A stretch of DNA of 64,000 nucleotides from Opisthorchis felineus (GCA_004794785.1 SJOL01008406.1:980605-1044604), one strand, 5' to 3'. Positions 1 through 13,680 are shown, numbered from the stretch's first letter. Notes: generated from the letters alone by a model not told the origin. Program-made: numbers and translations.

Positions 1-2375
1 TAAGTTTGCACCTATACGTTTACTAAATGCTTTTTAATTGGGCAGTACATAACCCTCCCGATTTCTTTTCGGACATTTTCATGTTGTTTACTGGCTACTC
101 CATGTCAGTGTCAGGTATAATCTGAACTTTTTTTAAATACCTAACCATACATATTTACGAAAAACGAAAGTCAGATGACGGCGCTTATTAAAAGAAGAGT
201 GCACCACATGGCTTCGTAGCGGCCAACTAAGGTCCTTGTTGCAACCGCCAAATTTATGTAGCTTGTTTTGCAATCTTCTTCGCCCTGCATATTTGAAATT
301 CTGATTTCCAATTCGATTTGGAGTTTCGTCCTTGATTCTTGCATTGCAAAACAAAAGTGTATTTTTCTGGCTCTTACTTAATCCCTTGTATTTTAACCAC
401 CATTGTCTACTCCAACTAGAATCAGCTAGAGAAGCTTGGAATGCAGATCAATCTGTTTTACTTTCTGTAACCTACTCATGGACCCTTTTTCTGCAGCTGC
501 TCAGTGCTGCAATTATGCCACTTTCTACACTCCTATCCTCAGTGTTAGAGACCGAGGTACTCGGATAAACATCACAAACAGTATGAGGTGCTGGGCACCC
601 GTACTACCATTGGCTCCGTGACTACTTTTTATTTGGGTACACCTGCTCCAGAAGCCAAACTGCAATTTCCGCACCCGAAGACTTATCAGGCTCGCCCACC
701 ACACCCACAAGCGATCGCGCGAACGTTCACTGTGTCAAGGGTGACATATTTGGTTCTGCCAAGAAGCTTCCTATCAGCGGATGCACAGTAGGGTACCCTT
801 AATTGGATGTGAAGGTACCTACCCTGTTGGTTGATAATGCGACCAAACCGATCGGTCAACTGCGCACTCGTCATCCTATCTATATTGGAAATGGTCACAG
901 CCGCACAGTTTACGTTGCTACGAAACTATGAATGCTCCTCCTTATTCTCACCGGTTATCGATCAGTCGATGTACCCATATTGTAACGTCTGATACAAAGC
1001 TAACCACGGGAAACCAGGAGGAATGCACTTGCCACGTTGCCCAACTCTATCAAGTATACCTGTGGAAATATTGGTAGCATATATATACCTTAAACATTCC
1101 AGTCATTTGCTGGCCTTAAGACTGGACTTCTTACTGGGATGATACAATCTTCATAATCCTGGACTATCTACAACATCAGTTGTGTTTTCGTAGATCACTG
1201 GAGTGCTTACCATAATATGGCATCAGAGAAAATGCTACCAAAGAGGAAACTAAACTTAGTTTTCTCCCCGTCGTTAGTCATATGATGAACTTCTTCACTA
1301 CACAACAGCTGAAGGATAAGATAACTACTACTTACGTGTTCCCATTAGCCAGGGACGAGGATAATCTTCGGCGCATTTCTGGCCTTTTGAGCAACCGTCG
1401 TCACTTTATGCCACAACAATGCCACTTGTTATCACTTCTGATATTCAAACCTTGTCTATTGGCAGGGTTTTTAGGGCTGACTAGAAAGTCTGTGTAATCC
1501 TTAGATGTTTTCTTTTGCCGAGGCGTACAAAGCATTGGTCGTTTGTTGGAGGACGACAACCAGCCGTGATGAAATGCAAAACCGAAGGTGCTCCTAAACG
1601 TACGTCAGTGTTTGCTTAGGAAGCCAGTACTAATTTTGGCCGTGTGCTATTTTAAGCAAGAAAATTTTGCAAATCTTCCACACTGTATGCGTTTAATGTA
1701 ACAAGCCAAAGGTAGTTGCTCACCAGTCATTGAGACACTGTTTCGCTTTTTCAGTTGTAATAATGCCTATTTAATTTTGATTTAAACTTTCGATCGGAAG
1801 CACATTGAAAGCTACGGTAGCTAGTTGCAAAGCAAATAAGGATAAGGTCATTCTTCGAAGAAACTTGTGGGTATAGTAGTCAAAAAAAGTATAGTCACAT
1901 TCCATTAGGCTTATTTTAGCCTACGCAAAAGCACTGGGGTGAGTGAAAGCAACATTCCATTCTTCGTGGCGTTAGTTGCTTTATGCATCTATGTGTAACA
2001 ATAAAATTGCTTTCGGTTGTTCGCTCTCCGTACTGATCCGTTTTTACGAAGTTTTTGATGGAAATCGAACAAATCTGTCATGTGAGTTGTTTTTCTGTGG
2101 TTCATTCTGTAGACGACAAAAGTTGATGGACTGCTAAGCAGGCTTTGTGTTCCATTGCATTAAACAATTGCACATGGAATCTGTGTTAACCGCAATAGCA
2201 CCTCGCAATCCCATGGCGTACTATACTAATAAATCTAATGCTTAAATACGAATGGGCTTGGGTAGACCCATTTAAATTTGAGGATCGCAAGTTTAGTGAA
2301 GGTGGAGATACGTAAACATATCTGGTGATCTTAACAAACTTTTTTTGCCTTGGGAGAATATACTTAACGTCAAAC
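1..2375. other. Intergenic stretch without a supported gene
   Basis: I see only short open frames (up to about 78 codons) with no recognisable domain, no convincing splice-site pairs and no repeat unit recurring elsewhere in the window. The part from about 550 to 1100 is more GC-rich than its surroundings and may be an old mobile-element remnant, but no motif supports this. Confidence 0.5.
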
Positions 2376-2514
2376 AGACTTGATGTCGTTGGCTTGTTTG
2401 CTGAGCTGGACAATTTGATTGCGATCAAACTGCCCAGCTCAGCAAAAAAGCCAACGATCATCTACGCTACCTGAGCTACCAACATTTTCCTCTATAGAAG
2501 ACTTGATGTCGTTG
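2376..2514. repeat. Fold-back (hairpin) element with 16-bp direct repeats
   Basis: An inverted repeat with arms of about 22 bp, beginning GTTGGCTT at 2388 and ending AGCCAAC near 2456, has two mismatches. It is flanked by a perfect 16-bp direct repeat AGACTTGATGTCGTTG at 2376-2391 and 2499-2514. After the hairpin comes a tail containing GAGCTACCAACATTTT. The same hairpin-plus-tail layout recurs at 38035-38150, and partial copies lie near 41020, 47240, 59450 and 59750, so this is a dispersed family. The direct repeat overlaps the left arm, so it may be part of the element rather than a target-site duplication. No coding capacity is seen. Confidence 0.6.
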
Positions 2515-2576
2515 ATTGGTTGTTCAAGCTCATTTCGGTCACAAAAAGGAAGGATTTTGCAGACCAGGTAGTTGGG

Positions 2577-2611
2577 TGTACCCACTGGTCATTGAACGAC
2601 CAGTGGGTACA
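2577..2611. repeat. Perfect short inverted repeat (hairpin)
   Basis: TGTACCCACTGGTC at 2577-2590 is the exact reverse complement of 2598-2611, with a 7-base loop ATTGAAC. Fourteen paired bases without mismatch is unlikely by chance. It lies about 60 bp to the right of the fold-back element but shares no sequence with it. Its function is unknown. Confidence 0.6.
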
Positions 2612-5600
2612 TGTAATTAGTTAGACGTCAAAAGCGACTAAATTTTTTGTCCGAAACTCAAACGGAGTTGGTGTTTGGAAAAATACACCAACAGGCGACT
2701 GAAGAAACTTGGAACCGATCGACATTCCTCCACCGAGTGTTTCGAATGAGCATCACATGTGGAGGAAATCACAGAAGGGCGGACTTGAAAAAGTCTTTGG
2801 CAACTCTGGGCATTTTCTTACGCAGACAGAACACATGCTGGTATACTGGTCGAAAATATGTTCACGACACATAAAACTTTCATCCTTATCTTCACTTACA
2901 GAAGCGCACAAGGATAGAGGGCACTAAAACGACTAACTGTGGTTACATTTGAACGAAACACCTTGTAGAACTCAGAGTGTAGTTGTAATGCAGAATACAC
3001 TGTGCTTTTACACTGTGGAGTAGATAGTTCTAAATTCCTCGGATTACTATGGATGGTTGGCTAACTATGAAGACTAACCGGCAATCTCAGTCAATAAAAG
3101 CCGAGTCTCAAGCCAAATCTCAAATTTCAAGTTCATTCATTTTCATAGGACGATGGCATAGACCGAAAACGAAGAAGTGGGAAAAATTGAGCCACATCTA
3201 GGAGTTTGTCTGGCCTGTTTTTTTCCCCCCATCAAGGCTTTTATAACAGGTCAAGAAAACGGGGCGAAAATGTAAATACTGTGGCAAACGGTTGAATGCA
3301 GTCAATCTCTTTTAGTTGAGTGTTGAGGATTTGCAATTTCCCAAGCGCTGAAGTTTCTGGATGTTATTGTGGCATAAATAGGCATCGGCAGATGCGCCCT
3401 TTTCTCAGGATAAATTTTCGCGCCACCTGCATATAGTGACTATATCAAAAGCATTATTGTACCCTTCAAATTACAATATTCGCGAAATAAATTTACATGG
3501 GCTGTTCTCTGTCGAGATGCACATGAAAGTTGTTTGCAATTTCCTACGCAGGTGTCTAGTCCTCTACTTTATTTGAGCACTTTAGTTAGAGCGATCTGAG
3601 AACCTGTCATGTCAGGCAGCTTGTATTTTCACCTCATGGATTTTGAAAACTTCGCAGTAAAGCCATAATATGTTTTGAGCAAACCTTTCGGTCCATGTGC
3701 CATTTAATGTCGTACTGACCAAAATGTCAGGCTCCTTAAGGTTATTTCGCAGCTAGATACCGAATCTATGCAAGCAAGGTAGAATACAGCCTCTTTATTG
3801 TCACCCGTGAAAGCGGTATTGTTCATCCTGTGCGCAAGTATCCGAAAGGCTAGTGGACTGAGTCGATGAGGAGCGTTGGCACCAGATTTATATATCATAG
3901 GCAGCAAGTCCCTGGCTATGTGTTTTAATAAAAGAATGCTCACGAGAGACAACTCTTTGGTAGTAGAGGTCAAAAAGACAGTTGTCAAGGTGATAGATGT
4001 TTGATTAAAACACTCAATGCTCATCCAGTCAGCTTCGTGGTGGAGCTGGTTAGGGTAATCAGATATCCAAGCACGGCTCGTAAAAATCGGTCGGGATCGA
4101 GGATTCCACGGATATGGTTTTCGCGCTAAGCAACGATTTCGACACATTTCGCTTCATGCTGTTTTCTCAAGCCGTCTAGCTAGTCGAACAACGTATAACT
4201 ACACTTGGTAAAACCAAGCGACCGAAGCGCACGATAGACACATTTTGCTGCGCTTTGGGCTCCTCAGTTCAAACTTGCAAGCCGCATCACTTGACCAGAC
4301 CAAAATAAGGCTTCGGAAAATTGGTAACTTAAACAAAACGATAAATTGTACCTCCAGATCACCGTGGGAATAAGTAACCTATTTTCAATTTGGAACCGAC
4401 GGCGAGCGGTCTACGTGCATTCTAAGCAAATAGCTTGGGTTCCGCTGATAGTGTCGCCGTCGAGACTTGAATTAACACAGCTACCGTTGTGCTTATTTCG
4501 ATCATTGATGTGGTATTAGGGGATTAATAAACGTTTCCGATCCATTGTATATAAAGATTGAAAAGGAAACCGAGCTTACCAAAGCAAAGTAACGGGGAAA
4601 TAAAATATCAGGAATAAAGCTTAATTATAAATACTGATTTTGGACACTGTGGGACGAGATTTTCCAGAGTCCTGGTTGTGTGGTCTTCTGTCATATGCAG
4701 GGTAACCCCATGGCAGTGAATAGCACACTGAATCGAAGTTACCAGAGTTGCTCTTAGTTATTCTTTGCATCCTCCATTTATCGGAAACTTGGTAAAATAA
4801 AGGTTGCTATTTGAGTCACATGGAATGGGCCCTCCGTCAGCCATACAGAATGTTTAATACGTGAGGAGGTACGTGACTGCGTCAGACACAAACGTGAACA
4901 CAGTTCACACCATGTGCTATAACTGAATTACTAAGGTTGGGCCAATGTCGAATGATGGGTGGTAATATTGGAACCCAACTTCCTATCACACTAATGCACA
5001 TGTATTAGCAAGCTCATTGTCGTTTGAGTATTGGCATTATTCTCTATAATGGACACGCATTTTCAAGGCAGGGTTTGTTAAACGAGAAAAACAAAAAAAT
5101 TGGAAAATTTTAACGCAAAATTCCAAACATGGGCTGATAAGATCCAAATTGTCTTTTTGGAAGATACCAAAAGAACCTAAATTTTCCATAAAATTATGTG
5201 AAACTTTCGACAGTGTCTGTGTGATAAGATAAGTCAGTCTAGTCACAATTAGCCGTAATGGGTTATATTAAGGTGGAAAAGTTTGTCTTCATTCTAGTGT
5301 TAAGTTTCAATCATTTTAACTGAGAGAGAGGTTTGACAGATGCTTAGATCGATTGTTCTAACAAAAGCGTTTAGACTTCTTTGTTGTCCTGTCTGATTAC
5401 ATTTTTCATCTAAAGTCTTTTTGTTGCGAGATAACGAACCAATACGATGTAAGGTGAAACGAAGCTACTGACATTGTCCGGTTTGAAAGTTGTCTTATTA
5501 CATTCATTTCCCAATTGAATTGATTGGTCTGTAGTCATCCCGCTAAACAGCTCTGTGTAACTGTTGAAATATTCAGTTCGATTTTAGACCGATCTGCGCG

Positions 5601-8600
5601 ATAGTGAAAGCCAAATAGACCTATCTGGTAGGCCTCTTAAATGTGTGATCAGAAGAAATCTGTGTTCAGTTAGTAAAGTCGAATGACAAGAGGGCAACCC
5701 AGAAGATTTTAGTAAACTAATGATGTAAGGTAATCTTTGGACCAAAGAGTGAAGAAAAGTGATGGAAATGATTCATATCTAACCTGGTTACCTGTGACCC
5801 ACCAACTACGACAATGTTCTAAATACGACCAAACTCAGTCAGTACTACTGTTTTGAGAGCCAGATAGTGATTAAGGTCACATTCTACTATACCTCTCATC
5901 GATTTAGTTACTTAATATTCTGCAAATTACAGTTAGATGGCAGGGCCAAAAAGCACACAATAACCTCGATCAGCACAATCGGACTCTCACTCTTATGCTC
6001 CGAGGGCAGATATAATAGGATGATAGCAAGCATTCATGAAAGTTTCCACTTGAGACAAATAGCAAGGTGGCGACTGGAATCGTCGGACAAAACTTCAGTC
6101 CAACTTAATTTCCACGGCAGCTGTTATTTCACTTGTTTGGCGGAAAGTGTATGTACGTGGTTCTTTAAAAGGTTGCTTTGAGTGTGCCAATCAAGCGAGC
6201 TTAGCACCCTTACGAACTGATCCAGAAAGCAACGATCAACTGGGTCGAGCTACGTGGAAAGCTTGGCCACCACCACTCCTGATGTGAGCCAGCTGACCAG
6301 GAGTCCTCCCACTCAACCGACTGTAAAATCACTTGCACCGACCCTTTTTCGAAATAATCAGTCCAGAAAAAGAATAATTATCAGGTTGGTGTACAAATGA
6401 CTGGAAACTGATGTAGAAAAATTATGGGCACGTGAAACCGCTAAAATCTACAAGCGGAAGTGTTCTAAAGTTTAAAAAGTTATACCCAAAAGGAATTGGG
6501 GCGCGGACCTTAGCGAATAAGTGCATATGGATGACGATTTCGAATTTAAAAAGGTAATGTATGAGGTAGCAACTATCTGACTGGAGAGTTTCGCCTAAAG
6601 CATCTCCACAGCAGAGTAGCTGACTGCGCTTGCCGCCATGTTTTTTCTACATCGTACTGCTTTACAGTCGACGAGTGGTAGGAAAATGCACTTAGATAAG
6701 GAGAAGAAAAAGCACACAGATCTCAGTTGGGAAATATTGCTTGTTTAAACTGATGGCAGAAGGTGGGAAAACGGAAAGCATCCAGAGTAGTGGCCACGAA
6801 AATTAAACAACAAAACAGCTTCTCTAAGCTTCGTTTGAGCACCCAAAGAACAGCTTTTTGCAAGCCAGCTTTCCAGGCACATGTGTTGTTCTGAAAAGCG
6901 GCGTCCTTTAGTTGTCCGAGTTTCTGTACAGACATCTACAAAACCAGTTTTGTGGGCACTGTTGTACGTGAAATCGTTACGGGTTCTGTTTTATATGCGT
7001 GAACCTGGCGTAGCCCAGTTTCTCAAAAACCACATTTTAGTTAGCTCTGCCTCCAACCATCCTTTCTGTAATGTCTTTGTTGCCAATAAGAGAACTTTTT
7101 CTTTTGTCTGTTACACGAGACTTTTCTGTAGAAATGACCTTCGAGAAACTGTATCTATCTAAATAACCCTCTATCGACCATCTAATAGATAATGTTATTC
7201 ATGCTGGCTAAGTTAATAAGGTCAAACAAAATTCACTGTGCTTTCTGTGAAATATGACCCAACGCTGATCTTAAAAACACAATTAGAGGGAAGTCCACAG
7301 ATAAACAGCAACCGAAGCAGAAACACCTAGTATGTGTGGGCTGGTTTGTGAAACCATCCTAAGGGCCCAAACAAATATTGGACCAAATACTCTTGCTTGC
7401 GCTCTGTTGTTTAGCAAGTTATAAAGCGATTGTGCTAAGTTCAGTCTAACTTGCTGCATCATTTTTGATCGCACTTCAACTGGTTTAGTTGCGAACTGGT
7501 TCCATGTAGATGGATTCACGTTTGTCAACGCAAGATCATCAGAGAATAATACCTTCAACCCCATTCATTTTTTCTTAGACTGTAGCGAAAGTCAAGCAAA
7601 GTGATGTAACCTACTAAAAGACTTTATGGGTTCCAGGAACTAGGCCTTTTGTTTTGATTTCAGCCTAAAGGTACTGATGAGAAATCGGGTGATGAATTCC
7701 ATGATCAACACTAGAACATTGGTTAAAAATGAAGTTTTACACCGAAAAGTAAATATATCATCGTATCATCGCCTCAGCAACAGCTTTCCGGACGGATCAA
7801 ATCTGATTCCATAGTGTTTCGTTTTTCTAAATGTACATGCTTTTCTTCGTCTATTTCATATCTACTGTGATAAGAGTAAATAGTCAAACGAGGTGTCACA
7901 AAATTACATGAACTTTAGCAATCCTATAAAAACGTCGTTTGCTCCCCGTGCTTTATTCATAGCAAACCCTCAGAAGTACATAAGAGTTCACTTAGCTCAC
8001 TACCAAGATCTGTAGTAGTGACTCAGTAAAAAATCAGGAGACACATTTCTAAAATGGATACATGAAAGTGTACTTGGAGAAGGGCTCTAACTGATCTTCT
8101 CCGTGGCCTGATGGCAATGTGTTCCGCAAACTAACTACTGCATATGTATTTTTATGCACTTCTATAGATTTTTGCAACCAGTGATAGTGCAACACTAATT
8201 TCGACATTATTCTTCAGCAATGAGGAAAGCGTTCTAGCAAATGAACCACGTTTGAGTAGGGGTGCACTGGGTGAACTCAGGAATCTTCTTCGTAGCACAG
8301 CCTAGCACCTAAAAGATCAACGTTTATTATATTCTTTCAAACCGTTACTGATCACTTTAGAAATATACAATAGCAACTGTATTCTTGGAACAAGTCATCA
8401 ACAATATCCACCCCAAACGTCTTTTTAAAGACCTATAGTATGACAGGTTTTCTGTTTATGGTATCGGTACTTCTCCGAATTCTATGCACTAGGGATGAAA
8501 ACACCCAGATTTCTTTACTTCAACTTAATGGTAATCGACATTCAACTGAACGGCACTCTGACAAACATTCAAAACAAATTATTTTTTACCGGTATTTCTC

Positions 8601-10304
8601 AGAACAGTGGGGAAGTGGTGAATAGTCTGAAAGAATCAGACGTATCGCAAATTTGCCAATGATTGTCTTTTTTTTAAATTCGGAAGGCCTCAACAAAATG
8701 CGGCCTAATCCAATGTCTGCATGTGGCGTCATCCTCATGCATTCACTATTTGAACGCCGTGATATCTAAAGTCATTACGAAGCCGTCGTCACTGTCCCTC
8801 GTTTGAGCACAGCGCCTGAGCTGATGGCGTGTGTGTTAGTGGCGTGGTCAGCCTCGGGCTATTCGAGTAGGAAGCGCAACCAACGCACTACACACACCTG
8901 ACATTCAAAAAAATTCAGGATCAACTTCCCTAACCTTTTGAAAATGTTCCTTGATAAGTAAAAATTGATGGCCTTCAAATCGTTCTTATAAGGATTAGGC
9001 TGCTTTAGTTCGGTTTGGGCTTATGTGAAATAGGTAAATACGTTTATTTTTTATCAAAAAGACTACCCCTCATCATTTACAGACACTTGCAGTTTGTCGC
9101 TTTCCCGTATGCGTCTCCAGAAACTGCTTCACCGCTCAACGGAGGAAACTTAATCCTGGAAAAGCCTCGTAAAATCTGAACCACATCCACTTTAAAAGTG
9201 AAAAAAACGACCGCTTTGAAGTAGGTCTTGTTCCTGGGAAGGGGACACTTTTCATAGTGGCTGTGAATTTAAAATCCTGATGTTTCAAAAAACGCATTTC
9301 ATCTTGGATTTGTATATGAAATTTCATCAGCTACAAGGTCAGCAACTGCCTATCAGCTACTTAGGCTTTAGATTATATTTTCCTTTACTTAAGCACTGTA
9401 TTTTCACCACATTAAGTTTGTGTGTCCATATTACAAAAATGAAAATGCACTCTTCTTTTACTGACAGCCAGGTTGGACTGGTTCACTGAAAGCATTTTGT
9501 TATTCCTGCCGTGACCTCAATCGGTTGATTAAACAAGACAACATCGTACGTTTTTGTGGCAACCTTATTTTGAACAAAAGTGTAAAACCCGAAAATGGTT
9601 TTGCAAATGCAAAGGGTAATTAGTGCACTTTAATGCGAGTGAGGTATGCCACAGAGGTGACTAGCGTGTTGGTATTTTGAAGAACTTGAGTGAGTTCATG
9701 ATTGCACAAAATAACAGTGCGTTCTTTGCTTTTCACCCTGAAAAACACTAGGTTTCCATTTGTACTTTTCTTAATGCAACCGATGCACGACAAACACCTA
9801 GTCTTTTATGAGGGCTTATGGAGGGATTGAAAAGCAATTATCCAGCTGCTCAGATGGATGTTCATTGAGCTGATGAGGTAAAGTGAACGAACGCCAGAAA
9901 AGTAAGTTGGTATTAGGCTGTGTAAAACATCACTCGTATCTTATGGAGCAATTCAAAGGATGCCGAAATGTCTCCAATATAAAAACGTCTTTTGTTCGGA
10001 ATAGTGATTATTTTGGATCGTATGCAACGCCTTCGCAGTTGGCGAAAGTGAACTCAGCTGTAATCAGTCTCTCAAGGTGTGATAATGCCACGGGTTACCT
10101 ATTTTCAGAAAAGTGGTTATTACTGGGAGCGTGTTTATTGGCACTGTGATTGGGTCGGTCGAAAAGAACAAGTTATGGCAACAAAACCCATTACACATTG
10201 AGTGATGTTGAAGGGAGATCCATTTGAAATTCATCTAAATCTCTTCTTTGTACCATTCTTTAACTGAATATCCTGTGCAAAGACCACCGCGTGTTTTCGT
10301 TGGA
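2612..10304. other. Long intergenic stretch, no supported gene
   Basis: Several scattered open frames of 60-147 codons occur on both strands, but none shows a recognised domain, a signal peptide with a donor site, or a consistent exon chain. A GC-richer patch at about 8760-8900 contains roughly inverted GT/AC-rich segments and may be an old SINE. I cannot support a coding feature here. Confidence 0.45.
3704..4147 (-). other. Unassigned open frame, 147 codons
   Basis: This is the longest open frame of the window outside simple repeats. I do not recognise the product. It shows no obvious signal peptide, transmembrane segment or repeated motif, and no flanking splice pattern. It could be chance or the remnant of a transposable-element polyprotein. 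It is recorded only because its length stands out in an AT-rich background. Confidence 0.12.
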
Positions 10305-10480
10305 AGGGGACGAGATTGCCCAGTGGTTAGAGCGCAAATTTACTAACCGGAAGGTCCGGGGTTCAAACCCGACCTCTGAATTCCGACTTCTCCTGTCTAG
10401 GCTTGGGCAACTTGCAGTATCCCAGTCCTCGTGCTTCTTTCGGGTGGCATGGTAAGGGGTGTTACAGCTGAGCGGTTTCT
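10305..10480 (+). mobile_element. tRNA-derived SINE-like element
   Basis: An RNA polymerase III type 2 promoter is visible. The A box is TTGCCCAGTGGTTAGAGCG at 10316-10334 and the B box is GGTTCAAACCC at 10360-10370, at tRNA-like spacing. The T-stem and acceptor stem do not pair fully, so it is not a functional tRNA. A unique body follows (CTTGGGCAACTTGCAGTATC, then GGGTGGCATGG), as expected for a SINE with a tRNA head. The 3' border is uncertain. The body differs from the hammerhead SINEs at 14 kb and 23 kb. Confidence 0.65.
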
Positions 10481-13400
10481 GTTTTATTTCTTGGGAAAGC
10501 TATTTAGGATATTGGGATGTGATTCAATACAACTCATGGGGTCGATGAAAACCCCGGACTTTCGATTTTACCCTTCTTGGAAGCCGCCAAGTAAGATATT
10601 TACCCTGACCTGCAACAACCATATTTCCTACTTCAACACCAAAGTGTACGTAGGTTGGCAGGAGACTCTTGAATTTCACTTGAATCTTTAGTTTGTGGAA
10701 TTCAGATTAGCCTCCCGTCAACACCAGGTTACTTCAAACCGTTGCTTCTAGCAAGATTTATTCGATTGCTCAAATAGGTAATAAAGTGAATACGTCTACC
10801 TGATAGCCCAAAAGACTGCAAAATTGGATGTGGACCGTCCAAAGTTTTCATCAACCTTATGTCTAGAATATTCCGCCCGCGAAGGCACCAGAAGGCATCA
10901 GAATTCACCACCACTTCTTTTGTGTTTGGAGTTCCTTAGGTAGGCTCAATCCACAGAGGTAAATCAAGCTTATATCCTTCTTGAGCTTTAAATTTGACGT
11001 TTGAGCAGCTAGGTTGTGTAAAATGGGATTCAAATGAGCCTCGTATTTGTGCTTTTTCACCGAACTCTGCGCCACATTGACTGAATTAGAGTTACTTAGG
11101 GCGGAATTCAAGATAACGGTGCACTTCTGAGCAACTTGTAAATTATAAAACAGTAAGAAGCCTTCCTCTTCTACCGATGTTTAGAAGAGCTGAGTGTTTG
11201 GATACTGCTGACGTGAGAAGGGAAGGTTTAGTTATTAGCAGTCGTCAGGTTAATTTCTGGATTGGTACCCTATGAGAATGCTAGTGGCTCATCTAGGAGT
11301 TTCCATTCATGTTGCATGTAATGCAGCTTGTTTGGCAAATATAGTTCGGTAGCCCAGATTGCGGCCCAACTAAACATTGTTACATTGTGTACATTGTGTA
11401 CATATGGCTGAAGGTCATTCCAAAAGAGTTTTATTGGTGTCTCATCTTACCACTCATAAGTTTCCAAGTAAATGACAACACACTACTCACGTTATAGTAT
11501 GCCCTCTTTCTTAGTTCCCACCACAAACAGCTCAGCAGACGACTCCAGTGGCAACATACCGAGCGGGCTATCCAAGGCAAGTTCAACGCACACTTCGATC
11601 TGAACGTTATTCGGTTCATCCACGCCATACAGTCTAGTATGCAACATTAATTTTAACGTGGCCTGACAATATCTCGACTTGTGCGGTGGCTGGACGGCCG
11701 ATAAAACCATGTGAATACTGGACTTCACGTGATTTGATGGCTCGCTGTACACCTGTGCAACATGTATCCAAATCGGAGAAGTCAACAGTAAGATGAGGTT
11801 TTTCATACTGCAACAACAATTTTTGTTTTTTGCAAGTTGGTGATTAACTAGGAAGTTTACCAGCCATAGAAACATGAGAGACCTGGCCAAACTCTGGTGT
11901 CCGTATTGGTCCTTGCAGTTGTTTATGGTATAGATAGGGGTATAAAGCGTGATTTGAGCACCTAGTGAAAAAAGCTAAAGGGAAATCACTCAAGCATGAT
12001 ATCTTATGTGCAGACTCAAAGGCAGTATGAATTAAGACGCAACTTGAGGTTCGCTATCGTGATCAAGAATGTACCACAATGCGAGGACGTAATCTATCTA
12101 GCTGCTGTTCTCACAGTATTCTACTTTATTTACCCTGGCACAAAGATCCTTTTCCGGGAGGAGTACTTTGATGTAAGAACTACGTTGACTTTTACGGCAA
12201 CTTCCATGAGGCTTACGTTGGTTAATTCTTGCGTCCTTATATGCCGCCCGAAAAAGTAACAAAAGTTGATAGCCGCTGGTTTGCAGGAAGATCTGCTTTA
12301 CGTGTTCATGTGGAGTTTCAAAACAATATCTTAGGCTTCAGTGAAGATCTAAAGCGATCTTGCTCTAAAGGGCAATAATAACAACTTAATTTTGCTTAAT
12401 ATGGACATTAAATTGAATCTTTCACGTGCTACTATCAATCCAACTGATACAAGTTACAGCATAATTTCTATCCGCCGACCGCATTATTCATTAGGAATCA
12501 GGAAGCCGAAGCAGCACGATTTTACAAAAACCGAAGCAATCTGCATTAAGCCTTGCCAAATCCCTGTTCACCGGCTCTTTAATCATTGTTGCAAAACGAA
12601 TAGAGAAAAATTATAGCTGTGTCAGCCGCCGAGCTGAGTCAATGAGCCTCAAATACTCAGATTAAGTAAATATCACCTGGAGCTCTTTCTACTATGAGAG
12701 TGCGGCACCTAGGTTGTCTGTCGCGATCCTTGATGTGAAATGATTGTTTATGTAGGTACAGTAAAGTATTGGAGCTAGCCAGAATATCCGAGGCAGTGCC
12801 ATCGGCTGAAAAACTGGTCAATAAAGCGGACGTTCAGAGTACTGTTGATAACCAAGATCTGCTTCATACCAAATTAGTTCAGCATCATGTTATTACATGG
12901 GCTTAAATCGAAAAGTGCGGTACATTAGCAAGATGGCAAGGCATGCAGTAACGTGGGTTTGCAGTCGGCTGAAACATAATTTGGACCCACTCTAGTACGC
13001 TGAATGATCCTAGTTTCGGAGTACGTATCTTCTAGTGCGGCCAGCTTACTGCAGATCTTTGGTGAAAAAAGGCGAAGTAAAGCATATGTCCAAATGTCGA
13101 CTCGAAACTCTGTAGGAACGTGCGCTACATCAGTGAACGATCGCCAAAGTGCGTTTCTTTCATAAAAGAGTGTAATTATATCTTTTTCCTTTGGAGTATA
13201 CACCATAATTGGAAGATCTATTCGGATATTCCTTTTTTTTCGATTACAGCAAAACTTTCTGTGAGCTTTTCCGGTGGGTGGATGTGCAACAAAATAATGA
13301 ATTTGATGTACGCGACCAGTCTTGTCGGGACTTTCATTCCCTCTTTTCTCTGAGATGTTTCTTGTTACTGCGCATGCTATAAATCTTTTGTAGTAAATCT

Positions 13401-13539
13401 AAGATAACGGTAAGATTACGACGGCTATTTGCTTAAACTGGGCATTCGTACATTCGATGGGACACATGACTGGGCCTAATAAGCTACGTCGTGCTCTGGA
13501 TGGTTTAAAACGCCCTTTATATTTGAACGTGGTTCAAAT
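10481..13539. other. Intergenic stretch, no supported gene
   Basis: Only unassigned short frames are present, the longest being 132 codons on the minus strand at 11492-11890. That frame has a hydrophobic beginning, but I find no donor or acceptor that would make it a convincing exon and no known domain. Confidence 0.4.
11492..11890 (-). other. Unassigned open frame, 132 codons
   Basis: The product is not recognised. The first about 40 residues are hydrophobic with several Cys and Leu; the rest is mixed. It could be chance, a pseudogene or an exon of a minus-strand gene. There is no neighbouring exon chain to support it. Confidence 0.12.
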
Positions 13540-13680
13540 GAGTGTGTTAGTCGAAATCTGTCCAAACTCAGGGACTGCGCCTACCTGATAAGCCCCAAGA
13601 AAGGGGAAAACCGGCCGTGGGCTTCCGAAGATTTTTCAGCAACTTGTTAGTAGTTTCCTTTATGGTTCAAGTTATGTTTA
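13540..13680 (+). repeat. Hammerhead-like repeat relic, family 2
   Basis: From 13579 the sequence reads as a hammerhead-type fold. Stem I is GCCTAC (13579-13584), pairing with GTGGGC just downstream of the expected cleavage site. The core is CTGATAA, against the consensus CTGATGA, so the catalytic G8 position is changed. Stem II is CCCC/GGGG with an AAGAAA loop, then AAAAC and the short palindromic stem III CGGCCG. The downstream part (CCGAAGATTTTTCAGCAAC) matches the copy at 35 kb, which marks a dispersed family. It is probably inactive because of the core change. Confidence 0.5.

Noticed and set aside
9860..9900. CTGATGAGG followed by GAACGAACG resembling a hammerhead core
   Set aside because: No GAAA and no stem I partner, so it is a chance match.
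10316..10380. Possible functional tRNA gene
   Set aside because: T-arm and acceptor stem do not pair properly, and a SINE body follows directly.
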